Of a stretch of DNA of 64,000 nucleotides, positions 43,749 through 54,100 are shown in pieces. Source of the stretch: an uncultured Lachnospiraceae bacterium (GTDB taxonomy: Bacteria; Bacillota; Clostridia; Lachnospirales; Lachnospiraceae); the NCBI GenBank assembly GCA_934339135.1, contig CAKRHP010000005.1:111362-175361 (forward strand), in the 5' to 3' direction. Both the position numbers and the translations under genes were made by a program. The first letter of the stretch is position 1. The number at the start of each line of letters is the position of its first letter. Under the pieces are notes generated by a model. The model was not told the origin of the DNA. It worked only from the letters and a program-made list of their open reading frames with translations, and ran no database searches.

Positions 43749-44708
43749 ATGAAGAGAGTATTATCCATTCTGATGTGTCTGTGCCTTTTTATGACAACAG
43801 GCTGCAGCCGACAGGAAACAATCCGGTTTGGTGCGGCGGGCATAGGAGGAATGTATTATCCCTTTGCCAATGCCTTTACCGAGCTGGTATCAACGGATGA
43901 ACCTGAGATCAACTGGAAGGTGAAAAGCACCGCAGGATCTGCCGCAAACTTACGTCTGCTTTCGGACAATTACATTGAGCTTGGTATTGCACAGGCAGAT
44001 CTGATCGAGGATGCCTATTATGGGAAGGGAACCTTTCATTCCGGCAGATACCGTGGCTACAAGGCGGTAGCAAGTCTATATCCGGAGGCATGTCAGATCG
44101 TGGTCAGAAAGGATTCCGACATTACATCCTTAGATGATCTGGAGGGCAGGACGATCAGCATCGGTGAGAAGGAATCCGGTACGGAACGAAATGCCACACA
44201 GGTTCTGGAAATGTGTGGTTTGCCGGATAATCTGGTGGATACGAAAAATCTCGATTATACGGATGCGGCAGAACAGCTGGCAGAAAAGAAGATTGATGCC
44301 TTTTTTTGTACCGCCGGCATTTGTACTACAGTAATAGAAGAATTGACAAAGGAATGTGATATCCGGCTTTTGGAGATTCCGCAAAACTGCCGTCAGAAGT
44401 TAAAAAAAGCTTATTCCTTTTACAATGACTATGTGATCCCGGCAGGGACTTATTCCGGACAGACCGAGGATATTCAGACGCTGAGTGTGCAGTCTGTGCT
44501 GCTGGCAAGTAATACTCTGTCCGAAAAGACAGTGCAAAAGCTGACAGGATCATTATTCCGGCATATTAAGGATATTCAATATTCCACATCCATTAATCTG
44601 CAGCTGACACCGCAGGAGGCAGTGAAAGGAATCACGATTCCGTTTCATCCGGGAGCGGAGGCATATTATAAGCTGGAGGGTGTGGATCTGCCGGAAGCGG
44701 AATCATAA
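43749..44708 (+). CDS. TAXI-family TRAP transporter solute-binding lipoprotein
   Basis: A 319-residue exported lipoprotein: short signal peptide and lipobox TTGC with Cys19, then IRFGAAGIGGMYYPFANAFTELV, the glycine-rich opening typical of TAXI binding proteins. This is followed by STAGSAANLRLLSDNYIELGIAQADLIEDAY and LDDLEGRTISIGEKESGTERNATQVL. TAXI proteins normally feed a fused DctQM permease, and often bind glutamate or other dicarboxylates. No TRAP permease gene is near; the next gene encodes a GltS sodium/glutamate symporter. GGAG precedes the start. Confidence 0.88.
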   Translation: MKRVLSILMCLCLFMTTGCSRQETIRFGAAGIGGMYYPFANAFTELVSTDEPEINWKVKSTAGSAANLRLLSDNYIELGIAQADLIEDAYYGKGTFHSGRYRGYKAVASLYPEACQIVVRKDSDITSLDDLEGRTISIGEKESGTERNATQVLEMCGLPDNLVDTKNLDYTDAAEQLAEKKIDAFFCTAGICTTVIEELTKECDIRLLEIPQNCRQKLKKAYSFYNDYVIPAGTYSGQTEDIQTLSVQSVLLASNTLSEKTVQKLTGSLFRHIKDIQYSTSINLQLTPQEAVKGITIPFHPGAEAYYKLEGVDLPEAES

Positions 44709-44809
44709 AAGCTGTGGGTTTGTGTTAAAATGGGTAGGGAGAGATTGCTTTGCAGCCTTGAGCACAAGGCTTACATTGCGTAGATGTTTGGAAAGGTTTG
44801 GTTATACGT

Positions 44810-45997
44810 ATGGAAATTCAGTTAGACATGTATCAGACGCTGGCAGCAGCCGTACTTGTTCTGATGCTGGGAGCATATCTGAAAAGTAAGATTCATTTTC
44901 TGGAACAGTTTTGCATTCCGGCTCCTGTAGTGGGAGGACTTTTGTTTGCAATCTTTACCTGTATCTGTTATGTGACAGGCATTGCAGAGTTTTCCTTTGA
45001 TGATATTTTGAGGGAAGTCTGCATGGTATTCTTTTTTACTTCGGTGGGATTTCAGGCAAATCTTAAGGTGTTAAAAAGCGGCGGAAAATCTCTGGTGGTA
45101 TTTCTGGGGCTTGTGATCCTGCTGATCGTATCTCAGAATCTGGTGGCGGTAGGAATGTCAAAGCTGCTGGGACTCAGCCCTCTGATCGGCATGTGTACCG
45201 GTTCGATCCCGATGGTGGGGGGACATGGCACGGCAGGTGCCTTTGGCCCGGTTCTCGAGGATTTTAATATTGACGGAGCAACGACAATCTGTACGGCAGC
45301 CGCAACCTTCGGCCTGATCTGTGGAAGTCTGATCGGCGGGCCTCTGGGAAAACGCCTGATCGAAAAGAAAAATCTTCTGGAAACAGCCATTCCGGAGGAT
45401 GACAGCCTTCTGGTTGAGGAGGAGGAAAAGCATGAGCGTCATACCAATATGTACGCGGCGGCAGTATTCCAACTGATCCTTGCGATTGGTCTCGGCACGA
45501 TCTTTTCTTATTTTCTCACCAAGACAGGAATGACCTTCCCAATCTATATCGGAGCTATGATCGCTGCGGCATTGTTCCGTAATATCGGAGAGTATACCGG
45601 TAAGTTTACGATCCATATGGGAGAGATCAATGATCTGGGTGGTATTTCCCTTTCCCTGTTCCTTGGAATCGCCATGATCACCCTGAAACTGTGGCAGCTA
45701 GCAGATCTGGCTCTGCCGCTGTTTATTCTGCTTGCGGCCCAGGTCCTTTTGATCGCGGTATTTACGTATTTCATCGAATTTAACATTATGGGACGGGATT
45801 ATGATGCCGCCGTGCTGGTGGCAGGAACCTGCGGCTTTGGTATGGGAGCAACACCAAATGCCATGGCAAACATGCAGGCAATCTGCGAAAAGTACACCAC
45901 ATCCGTCAAAGCGTATCTGCTGATCCCGCTGGTGGGAAGCTTGTTTGCGGATTTCATCAACAGTCTGGTAATTACATTTTTTATTAATTTTATCTGA
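44810..45997 (+). CDS. gltS: sodium/glutamate symporter (GltS family)
   Basis: A 395-residue membrane protein with about ten helices and two pseudo-symmetric halves. The start MEIQLDMYQTLAAAVLVLMLGAYLK, IPAPVVGGLLFAIF and TGSIPMVGGHGTAGAFGPVLEDF, as well as GTCGFGMGATPNAMANMQAI, are GltS signatures. ATG 44810 is chosen over a TTG at 44798 that would overlap the GGAAAGG site. GltS takes up glutamate with Na+. It follows the TAXI gene by about 100 bp, with a small hairpin (44754-44771) in the gap. Confidence 0.92.
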   Translation: MEIQLDMYQTLAAAVLVLMLGAYLKSKIHFLEQFCIPAPVVGGLLFAIFTCICYVTGIAEFSFDDILREVCMVFFFTSVGFQANLKVLKSGGKSLVVFLGLVILLIVSQNLVAVGMSKLLGLSPLIGMCTGSIPMVGGHGTAGAFGPVLEDFNIDGATTICTAAATFGLICGSLIGGPLGKRLIEKKNLLETAIPEDDSLLVEEEEKHERHTNMYAAAVFQLILAIGLGTIFSYFLTKTGMTFPIYIGAMIAAALFRNIGEYTGKFTIHMGEINDLGGISLSLFLGIAMITLKLWQLADLALPLFILLAAQVLLIAVFTYFIEFNIMGRDYDAAVLVAGTCGFGMGATPNAMANMQAICEKYTTSVKAYLLIPLVGSLFADFINSLVITFFINFI

Positions 45998-46045
45998 TGA
46001 TGCAAGGGTCATTTTGCAAGGATCATTTAATGGAGGAATGAGAAA

Positions 46046-46246
46046 ATGTTTGGGAAAAAGAAAAATACCGATGGAAAGAAAAATTATGATCTGACTTATG
46101 AAAATCTGGCGATCCCGGAGATCCATACCCATGAGACGGAGGAGACTGCGGACAAAGAGAAGAGGGAAGCGAAGGAAGCAGATCAGAAACCCGGGGTAGT
46201 CTATGACAGCGTGGCGATCCCGGAGGTGCATATACGGAAGAAATGA
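46046..46246 (+). CDS. small repeat protein, 66 residues, unknown
   Basis: No family is recognised. The protein is very hydrophilic (Lys/Glu-rich middle) and contains the same short motif twice: YENLAIPEIH near residue 18 and YDSVAIPEVH near residue 53, suggesting a duplicated binding peptide. TGGAGG lies 9 nt before the ATG. It follows gltS by about 50 bp and may be cotranscribed. No signal peptide or membrane segment is present. Confidence 0.7.
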   Translation: MFGKKKNTDGKKNYDLTYENLAIPEIHTHETEETADKEKREAKEADQKPGVVYDSVAIPEVHIRKK

Positions 46247-46297
46247 TGTCAGATCATAAATGAAAAAATTGGAAAGAAACTGAAACCGGGGGTATGA

Positions 46298-46472
46298 TAT
46301 AATATTAAATGTAATGCACAGAATATATATTGGACAGTATTGACATATTTTAATAAGAAAAATTGTGCAATATTTCTATGAAATATATGTTTTGTGAAGG
46401 GTAATAAGGTGGGGTAGACGATATAAAACCGTTCAAATGCCGATAAATGCGGTGTTTGGACGGTTTTTTTTG
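46298..46472 (+). ncRNA. possible small RNA or terminated leader before the surface-protein genes
   Basis: The 364-bp gap after the small gene holds an extended -10, TGATATAAT (TATAAT at 46298-46303), and 120 bp later a terminator: AACCGTTCAAA (46427-46437) with TTTGGACGGTT (46455-46465, one G-U) followed by a run of eight T. The transcript would be about 160 nt and non-coding. No known riboswitch core was recognised. It could also be an attenuated leader of the gene at 46611. The remaining 140 bp shows only a ribosome binding site. Confidence 0.4.
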
Positions 46473-46610
46473 TTAGACAGAAAAAAAAGTTTAGGGGAGG
46501 GATTGCCGGAAAGGAAAAAAAGTGAAAAAAACGGAAAGAGTTGAGAAACCTGTGTGTGATAATATGAATATACGTGATTTGACAATAGCATTTCAAAGGA
46601 GGAAGTTTGG

Positions 46611-49220
46611 ATGAGAAAGAAAACAATGAGAAAGTGTATTGTATGGTTGATGTTCTTTTCAATGATCATTACATGTAGTAACAGTCGTTATTCCAATGTT
46701 TCTGTGAAAGCAGAAGAGAATAATTCAGAAACAGAAGGAAGTACAATAACCGTGCCATTGTCACAAGGGGAATGGACACGAGGGCATGATAATGACAGCA
46801 GATTGGAGATATTCAATGAATGGGGAGCACATGCACTGCCGTCGGCATTGGAAGGGATATCTTTTAAAGGCATTGACATAACTTTTACTGTGTCTGGTGT
46901 TGGTTCTATTTTGGCGAAAACAGAATTAGACAATTTTACAGCCAATCTGAATTTTTACAGCAGTGATGAGAATATCAAAAACATCGTGGGAGAAACCGAT
47001 AATGTATCAACCAGAATAGCAGTAATTGATAAAGATGGTACGTATACCGTGGGATATTCTGGAGATACCCGTATCACTTTCAACTATTATATGGCAGTTC
47101 GGTTTACGCAGTTAGACTCCATCGGAATGTTTTCGGGAAATATTTCTAATGTTAAGCTGACATTATACGATGCAGTCGGTAAAGGAGAGGTATCTCCGAA
47201 GGTGACTGCAAGTCCGACAGTGACAGAAGAGCCACAGGTGACAGGAACTCCTAATTATGAGGCGGAGCAGCAGACGGTTGGTCGTGATGATGATTTTCGC
47301 GTAGGGATTTCTTATGTCGATACGAAATGGAAAGAGGTTTATTATGCAGATTTTAGTACCAATCAGGTGATGCAGGTTACAGGTGTGGGAGATTACTCGA
47401 TTGGGTACACAGCTGGTCGTGATGGTGACCTCCAAATGTTATGGCTGGATACGAATCTGTATGCAGGAAGTCGAATGCAGGTTGATGTAACTAAGGTACA
47501 CTTGATCTCTGCAGATGGCAGTGAGAATACAGATTATACTGTTGACAATGGTGGATTGATGCAGCCGGGGAGTATGTGGGGATATAGAAATATAAATAAA
47601 TATGAGAATTATGCTGCTACAGTTAAAAATCCATATATATCGTATCAAAAATATGTATTATCGCAATATGATAATTATAAGCCGGAATATACTATTTATG
47701 AGGATAGGGCAGATCAGATAATAGATCTTTTTAACGGAAATAAAATTTCGGTGACATCCGGCAGTACCATTACATTGGATTTTACAGTCAGAGTGAATCC
47801 GGATGTTGCCGAGAGTCCGGCACCGTCTGTTTTACCTTCGTCAGAACCGGAAGCAAGCGATATGCCACAGATTTCAGTGAAACCAAGTGGGCAGCCGGAG
47901 GAAAGTGTCACACCGGATGTGACCCCGGCAGTAACAGATGATCCGGATGATTTTAAAATTAACCAACAAGACATTGCAGCTTTAAAAGAACTGATTCGTC
48001 AACAGAGGGAAAAAGGAGCGACTGTTGATGAATCTCCATATTCCATGGAATATGGATGGAATATGGATGGTCGTTTGATTGAAATTCATTGGGGTGAGAA
48101 GGCAGTTTATGGAGACATATCCCTTGCAAAATTACCGTATCTGGAAGAATTTTATTGCGGGGAAGGAAAGCTTACATCTATTGATGTGAAAAGCAATCAG
48201 TTCTTAAAAGAATTATTTGTGGGATTTAATAAATTGACGTCTATTGATGTCAGTAAAAATGCAGATCTGCAGATGCTTTCTGTTGCAGAAAATCAGTTGA
48301 CATCGCTGGATACCAGTAACAATATAAAGTTAGACACTTTATGGTGTCAGGATAATCAGTTGGATGTCGTTTATGTAAATCAGACAATTAGTGAAAGCAG
48401 CATATATAAAGACAGTAAAACAAAGATTGTAAGAAGATCTCCTGGAGAGATGGCCACAGATCAGCCGACAGGAACCCCAGTATTAAAGCCGACAATATCT
48501 CCGGGGAACACCCCAATGATCACTCCGACGGCAACACCTGCCGGAACTCCGGAATGTACAGATAAACCACAGATCACAGGCAAGCCGGGAGATGAGCCGG
48601 GAACAACAAATGAGCCAGGGGAGTCTGCAAAACCAGGTGATCAGCCGGGAGCAACGGGAACTCCGAAATCATCCAATATACCAAGTGAATCTTCCAAACC
48701 ACAAGGAACATTAAATTCAACAAATACAATAACACCGGGTCCGCAGAAAACGAATGCTCCTTCCGAAACTGTACAGCCGAAGAATAAGGGAAGTGTTCTG
48801 ACGGATCATGACGGCATATACAAGGTTGTTTCTGAAAGTGAAGAGGAACCGTCTGTACTTTATTGGATGGCTGATTCTGACGATGTTTCACAGGCAATCA
48901 TTCCAAATACTGTGGAGAGTAAAGGAGTCAGATACAAGGTTACATCCATTGCACCAGGAGCTTTTCAAAATAATAAGAAACTGAAATCTGTTGTTATAGG
49001 AAAGAATATTGTTTCGATAGGAAAAAATGCTTTTAAAAATTGTAAAAATCTTAAACGGATTGTGATTCGTTCTGAAAAATTAAAGGTGTCGAAGATTGCA
49101 AGCAATATATTGAAAGGAACGAATAAAAAGTTAGTGATTAAGGTACCGAAGAATAAGTGGAAACAGTATAAAAAGTTTTTGAAAAAATGTGGAAATAAAA
49201 AAGTACGGATTATTAAATAA
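46611..49220 (+). CDS. secreted surface protein with leucine-rich repeats, 869 residues
   Basis: A signal peptide (RKCIVWLMFFSMIITCSNS) is followed by two beta-rich regions (about 45-200 and 225-405) that look like carbohydrate-binding modules but are unassigned. A Pro/Ser/Thr linker and a short run of LRRs (about 505-595, LTSIDVSKNADLQMLSVAENQ) come next. A long Pro/Thr/Gly-rich linker (about 610-725) leads to a C-terminal module (about 735-869) with IPNTVESKGVRYKVTSIAPGAFQNNKKLKSVVIGK and a Lys-rich tail. That module recurs in the 3482-residue protein. GGAGG precedes the ATG. The role is probably adhesion or glycan binding. Confidence 0.75.
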   Translation: MRKKTMRKCIVWLMFFSMIITCSNSRYSNVSVKAEENNSETEGSTITVPLSQGEWTRGHDNDSRLEIFNEWGAHALPSALEGISFKGIDITFTVSGVGSILAKTELDNFTANLNFYSSDENIKNIVGETDNVSTRIAVIDKDGTYTVGYSGDTRITFNYYMAVRFTQLDSIGMFSGNISNVKLTLYDAVGKGEVSPKVTASPTVTEEPQVTGTPNYEAEQQTVGRDDDFRVGISYVDTKWKEVYYADFSTNQVMQVTGVGDYSIGYTAGRDGDLQMLWLDTNLYAGSRMQVDVTKVHLISADGSENTDYTVDNGGLMQPGSMWGYRNINKYENYAATVKNPYISYQKYVLSQYDNYKPEYTIYEDRADQIIDLFNGNKISVTSGSTITLDFTVRVNPDVAESPAPSVLPSSEPEASDMPQISVKPSGQPEESVTPDVTPAVTDDPDDFKINQQDIAALKELIRQQREKGATVDESPYSMEYGWNMDGRLIEIHWGEKAVYGDISLAKLPYLEEFYCGEGKLTSIDVKSNQFLKELFVGFNKLTSIDVSKNADLQMLSVAENQLTSLDTSNNIKLDTLWCQDNQLDVVYVNQTISESSIYKDSKTKIVRRSPGEMATDQPTGTPVLKPTISPGNTPMITPTATPAGTPECTDKPQITGKPGDEPGTTNEPGESAKPGDQPGATGTPKSSNIPSESSKPQGTLNSTNTITPGPQKTNAPSETVQPKNKGSVLTDHDGIYKVVSESEEEPSVLYWMADSDDVSQAIIPNTVESKGVRYKVTSIAPGAFQNNKKLKSVVIGKNIVSIGKNAFKNCKNLKRIVIRSEKLKVSKIASNILKGTNKKLVIKVPKNKWKQYKKFLKKCGNKKVRIIK

Positions 49221-49263
49221 TTGGAACAGATTGAAAAACAGTTTAATAACAGGGAGAAAAAGG

Positions 49264-51165
49264 ATGCGGAAAAAAACAAAAAAACATTTAGTGAGGCTGC
49301 TTGCCGCAGCCATGGTGCTTTCGGGACTGCCTGCGCAACAGACCCAGGCGGCAGAAACAGCCAGATTGAGCAGTAGAAAGATCACGCTCACCGTTGGAAA
49401 GAGCAAGACCATAACACTCAAAAATAATAAAAAGAAAACGGTATGGAAGCTTCTGTCCGGCAAAAAATGCATTAGAATAAGAAATATGAACAAAAACAGT
49501 GTCAAGATCGCAGCAGTGAAAGCAGGACAGGCGAAGATACAGGTTAAAGCGGGAAAGAAAAAGTATAAGTGCTCAGTGATTGTGAAAGACAGGAGAAAGG
49601 ACACAAGTGTTGTTTCTACTACATCGAAACCGGAAACGATCCAGACAAGCAAGCCATCTTCATCCCAGATAAGCACACCATTACCGGTTCAAACGAAAGT
49701 GCCGGAGACAGTTGGAACAGATGAACCGTCACCGAGTCAACCGGTAGAGAGTAGTGCGCCGACAGGTATTCCAACGCCGGTACCCACGGCTGCCATAGAG
49801 CCTAATTATCATATTGGAGAGGAAAAAGAGATTGCACTGACGAAGGAAAACGAATCAGAAACAGTAAATGTGGAATATACGGTAATACCGGAAGAGACAG
49901 GATTATACGATATGGGGTGGCTGTGCGAAAAAGGAAGCTATCGGATTGAGTGGAAATTTACAGATTCCGGGAAATATTATACAACAAGCAGTACAAACGA
50001 TTGTCGTGCCGGATCTGATGATAAGGGTTGGGGAGATAATTGGTGTATCTTAAAGAATTTTGAGATGTATAAGAATCAGGTATATACGATAAATTTGGAA
50101 TTTTCCAATATTAATGAAGCGGACAAAGCAGGTTTTAAAATTAAGAAAAGTGATACAGAAATAGTTGAAGCAGTTGAGGGACAGCAGTATGAAAAACCAT
50201 ATTCGTCAACTGGGATTAAAACTTCGTATTATTATTTTATTGTACCGAAGAAGGGGTATTATCGTTTTAACTGTACTTATACGGAAGAAAGAAATTCTTT
50301 ATATATGATCTGTTACACAGAAAGGAGAGACTATTTATTTAATGTGATGCCCGATTCAAAGGTTCTTCAGGAGAACAGTAAAAAAAATAATACCATTTAT
50401 CTGCAGAAGGGACAGGAGGTATTGATAGAAATTACCGGTACCATGTGGTGTTGCTTTGATTATGCTGGACCAGTAGATTCTACACAACGGAATGCACACG
50501 ATGTAGATGCAATTACAAAAATTATTCAGGAACAGAAAGCGGTGGGGGCTGAGATCAGTGATGACTTACAGAGTGAAGAATATGAATGGTCTTCAAGCGG
50601 ACGTTTGATTGGCATATACTGGTTTTCAAAGCGTGTATCGGGAAAACTGGATTTTTCGTCTTTGTCAGAATTACGGTTTGTTGAATGTGGAGGTAATAAC
50701 ATCACAGAGATTAATGTTAGTAACAATTTAGAGTTAAAAAAACTGGGATGTAGTTATAATAGGCTGACAAGTATTGATATGTCAAAAAACAGTAATCTTA
50801 AGGAATTGCAATGCCACGAAAATAAATTATCCAAGTTAGATTTGAAAGGAAATTTGCAGTTGGAAACAGTGTATTGTGGAAACAATCAAATTTCTGATCT
50901 CGATATAAGCAGGAATACAAAACTTACGTTTTTATCTTGTGAAGGAAATCAATTAAACACATTGGATGTCAGCAACAATACATTATTGTCTACAATACGT
51001 TGTGAAAATAATCAACTGGAAGAATTGGATGTTTCCAATTGTTCTAATTTAACACAGCTGACATGTTATGGAAATAATATTACAATGCTTGATTTGTCGA
51101 AAAATAAAAGTTTATTTCGCATTGATGCAGACGAAAATGTAAATATTATTTATGCAGAAAATTAA
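49264..51165 (+). CDS. secreted protein with Ig-like domain and leucine-rich repeats, 633 residues
   Basis: The signal peptide RKKTKKHLVRLLAAAMVLSGLPAQQTQA ends near residue 29. A BIG2-like domain follows (about 33-110, SSRKITLTVGKSKTITLKNNKKKTVWKLLSG), then a Ser/Thr/Pro linker, two beta-rich regions with aromatic residues (about 180-400) and an LRR tract (about 455-625). The repeats read LxxLxCxxNxLxxLDVSxN, with a Cys in many of them. ATG 49264 has GGGAG upstream and gives a proper signal peptide; the open frame to 49189 overlaps the previous gene. The C-terminal module of its neighbours is missing, so attachment is unclear. Confidence 0.75.
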   Translation: MRKKTKKHLVRLLAAAMVLSGLPAQQTQAAETARLSSRKITLTVGKSKTITLKNNKKKTVWKLLSGKKCIRIRNMNKNSVKIAAVKAGQAKIQVKAGKKKYKCSVIVKDRRKDTSVVSTTSKPETIQTSKPSSSQISTPLPVQTKVPETVGTDEPSPSQPVESSAPTGIPTPVPTAAIEPNYHIGEEKEIALTKENESETVNVEYTVIPEETGLYDMGWLCEKGSYRIEWKFTDSGKYYTTSSTNDCRAGSDDKGWGDNWCILKNFEMYKNQVYTINLEFSNINEADKAGFKIKKSDTEIVEAVEGQQYEKPYSSTGIKTSYYYFIVPKKGYYRFNCTYTEERNSLYMICYTERRDYLFNVMPDSKVLQENSKKNNTIYLQKGQEVLIEITGTMWCCFDYAGPVDSTQRNAHDVDAITKIIQEQKAVGAEISDDLQSEEYEWSSSGRLIGIYWFSKRVSGKLDFSSLSELRFVECGGNNITEINVSNNLELKKLGCSYNRLTSIDMSKNSNLKELQCHENKLSKLDLKGNLQLETVYCGNNQISDLDISRNTKLTFLSCEGNQLNTLDVSNNTLLSTIRCENNQLEELDVSNCSNLTQLTCYGNNITMLDLSKNKSLFRIDADENVNIIYAEN

Positions 51166-51198
51166 AACGACTTATTTAGTAAATAAGGAGGAAAATGA

Positions 51199-54100
51199 AT
51201 GAATCGAAAAAGAATCTGGATTGTTTTGATGATTATGGCAATTGCTATTGGTAGTGTAGCAGGATATTATGGTTCCAAACCAGAGAGAAAAGCGCCGGTT
51301 AACGCTTCGTATGATCAGCAGAAGAAGTTAGCAAAGCAGCAAAACAAAAAATGTAGGGAATTAACACAGCATAAGGGGCAGTATGATGAGAAAACAATCG
51401 TCCTGTCGGATACGACAGAGTCGAGGGCAAAAGCATTGGCAGATAAAATGGATGCGTCCATGCGTATGACACCGGATAAAGGATTTGCTGTGTTGACATT
51501 ACCCAAAGGAGTTGATGTGGCAGATATTTATTCTGATAAGGATTACCGGAAGGATCTGTCAGAAATGTCATTGGATTATCATGTGAAGACCAGTGCAGTG
51601 GATGCAAATCAGCATGAGTTGTATGCAAAACGTGCGGATTACAGTGTGAATGATCCGGACTATGATAAGCAGAGTGAATTAGAATATTTGGATCTGCAGG
51701 ATACCTGGAAGAAAAATAAAGGGGATGGAGTGACAGTTGCCGTCATTGATACAGGTATCGACACAGATCATGAGGAATTCAAAGGACGTATCAGTAAACT
51801 GTCTTATAATGCTTCTGAAGATAAGGTGGTCAAGGATTATGATATGTCTGTTATTGAAGATGAGCAGGGACATGGAACGAAGGTTGCAGGGACCTTAGGA
51901 GCTGCCTTAGGAAACGAAGCTGGAATTACAGGAATCGCCCCTGAGGCGGAATTGCTTGTGATCAAATGTGATGCGGATGCAAATGGAAACTTTTTAAAGG
52001 CATCGGATCTGGTATTCGGTCTTGCATATGCGATTGAAGTGGATGTGGATGTCGTAAATATGTCTTTTGGAACAGAGCAGGATATCTTTAGTAAATATAC
52101 CAAGCTGGCAGTGGACAGTGATGTGATCTGTGTGGCCAGTGCCGGCAATGACAGCACGGGACTATTAACCTATCCGGCTGCAGATGAGAATGTAATAGGT
52201 GTAGGTGCGATGGACTCGGATTGGGAATTAGCATCATATTCTAATTATGGGGATAACAGTGATCTTGTGGCTCCCGGAACAGCGTACACGACAGAGATGG
52301 GAGGAAAGTATGGTTATGCTCAGGGAACCTCGCTGGCATCGCCAATGGTTGCGGCAGCCGCTGCATTATATCGCAAAGAACACTCGGATGCAGAGTTTAA
52401 GGAGATTAAGGATTATCTTATTGCTTCCAGTGTTGATTTGGGCAGTACCGGAGAGGACATGCTTTTTGGGTATGGAGCATTGGATATTTACGCATTTTTG
52501 TATGAGGAGAAGGGAACGATCACATATGAGATGCAGACAGATGAGATAAAAAATCAGACACAGCCATTTGTAAAAGGTCACACGGTTCAGTTGATGTTGG
52601 AACCGGAGAGAGAGGACGTTGTCTTTGATGGCTGGTACTATGATAGAGAATGTACAGATGAGGTTGAATATTATACAGACATCTTTTCAGAGGATGTGAC
52701 TTTATATGCAAAATGGACGAACGAAGATGATGCCAATGCATATACATATTCTACTTTGACAGACGGAACGGTCAAAATACTTTCTTATACAGGAAAAAGA
52801 AAATATATTAAGGTACCAGATACGATTGAGGGTAAGAACGTAAGCTGTATTGGGGAGGCAGCGTTTGCAAACAATAATAGATTGCGTAAGATTAATCTTC
52901 CTGCAAATCTAACGAAGATTATGCCATATGCATTTCAGGGATGTAGTAGATTGATGTCTATTGATATTCCTGAAAGTGTTCAGAGTATTGAATCAGATGC
53001 TTTTTATGGATGTGCAAGAATGAACAGTGTGGGAATTGCAGCTAAAGGAAATTTGCAGAGCATTCAGGATTCTGCATTTGCCCAGACAATGATCAGTTCT
53101 TTTGTGATACCTCAAAATTTCACTACTTTAGGAAAAGGGGTCTTTTTAGGATGCCGTGGGATGAAGAAGATTTCTGTGGCTGAAGGAAATACAAGTTTTC
53201 AGATTAAGGAACAGGCAGTTTATGACAGCACGGGAACGAAGCTGCTCTATTGTCCTACGGGATTGTCCGGTAGCTATCAGATAGCAGAAGGAACCAAGGA
53301 AATTGGTATGTATGCATTTGCATATGCGAGGATGACCCAGATAGATCTTGCGGATAGTCTGGTCAGCCTTGGAGAATCTTCGTTTGAGGGAGCGGCTGTT
53401 AATGACATAACGATTCCATCATCAATACAGAATATGGGACGGAGAGTATTTGCGTATTCTGCTCTGATTTCCGTAAATCTGCCGGAAAACAGTCAGTTAA
53501 ACAAAATTTCCGAGGAAGCCTTTTCTGGGTGCCAGATGACATCAGTATCTATACCTAAGAGTGTAACTCAAATTGAAAATAATGCATTTATGGGAACTGG
53601 GTTAAAAAGTATTCAGTTTAATGAAGGGACACTGTTGAAAGAAATTGGTGCATATGCTTTTATGTGGTCCAGACTTCAGAAGATTGTAATACCGGATGCA
53701 GTAGTGACGATTGATGAAGCAGCATTTGAAAATTGTTATGATCTTGGACAGGTAGTATTTGGACAGAATAGTCATTGTGTCAGTTTTGGAGCATATTTGT
53801 TCCAGGGGGATGAAAAGTTAAAACAGGTTGTTATTCCGAATTCCGTACAGAAACTGGGAGAATGCTGTTTTTATCAGTCAGGTTTGGAAGAAATAGAGGT
53901 TGGAGCCGGTTTAACGGATCTCGGGGAAGGAGCTTTATCGGGATGCCAGAACTTGGAAAGTATTGCTGTAGATAAAGCAAATACAACATACGGTTCCTAC
54001 GATGGAGTATTATTTGATGCAGCGAAAACCAATCTACTCTTTTATCCTGCAGCAAAATCAGGGGAATATACACTTCCAAAAACCACAGTGAGAATTGCGG

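Noticed and set aside
46300..46480. Cyclic-di-GMP riboswitch before the surface-protein genes
   Set aside because: Conserved core segments of type I or II were not found; only the terminator is clear.
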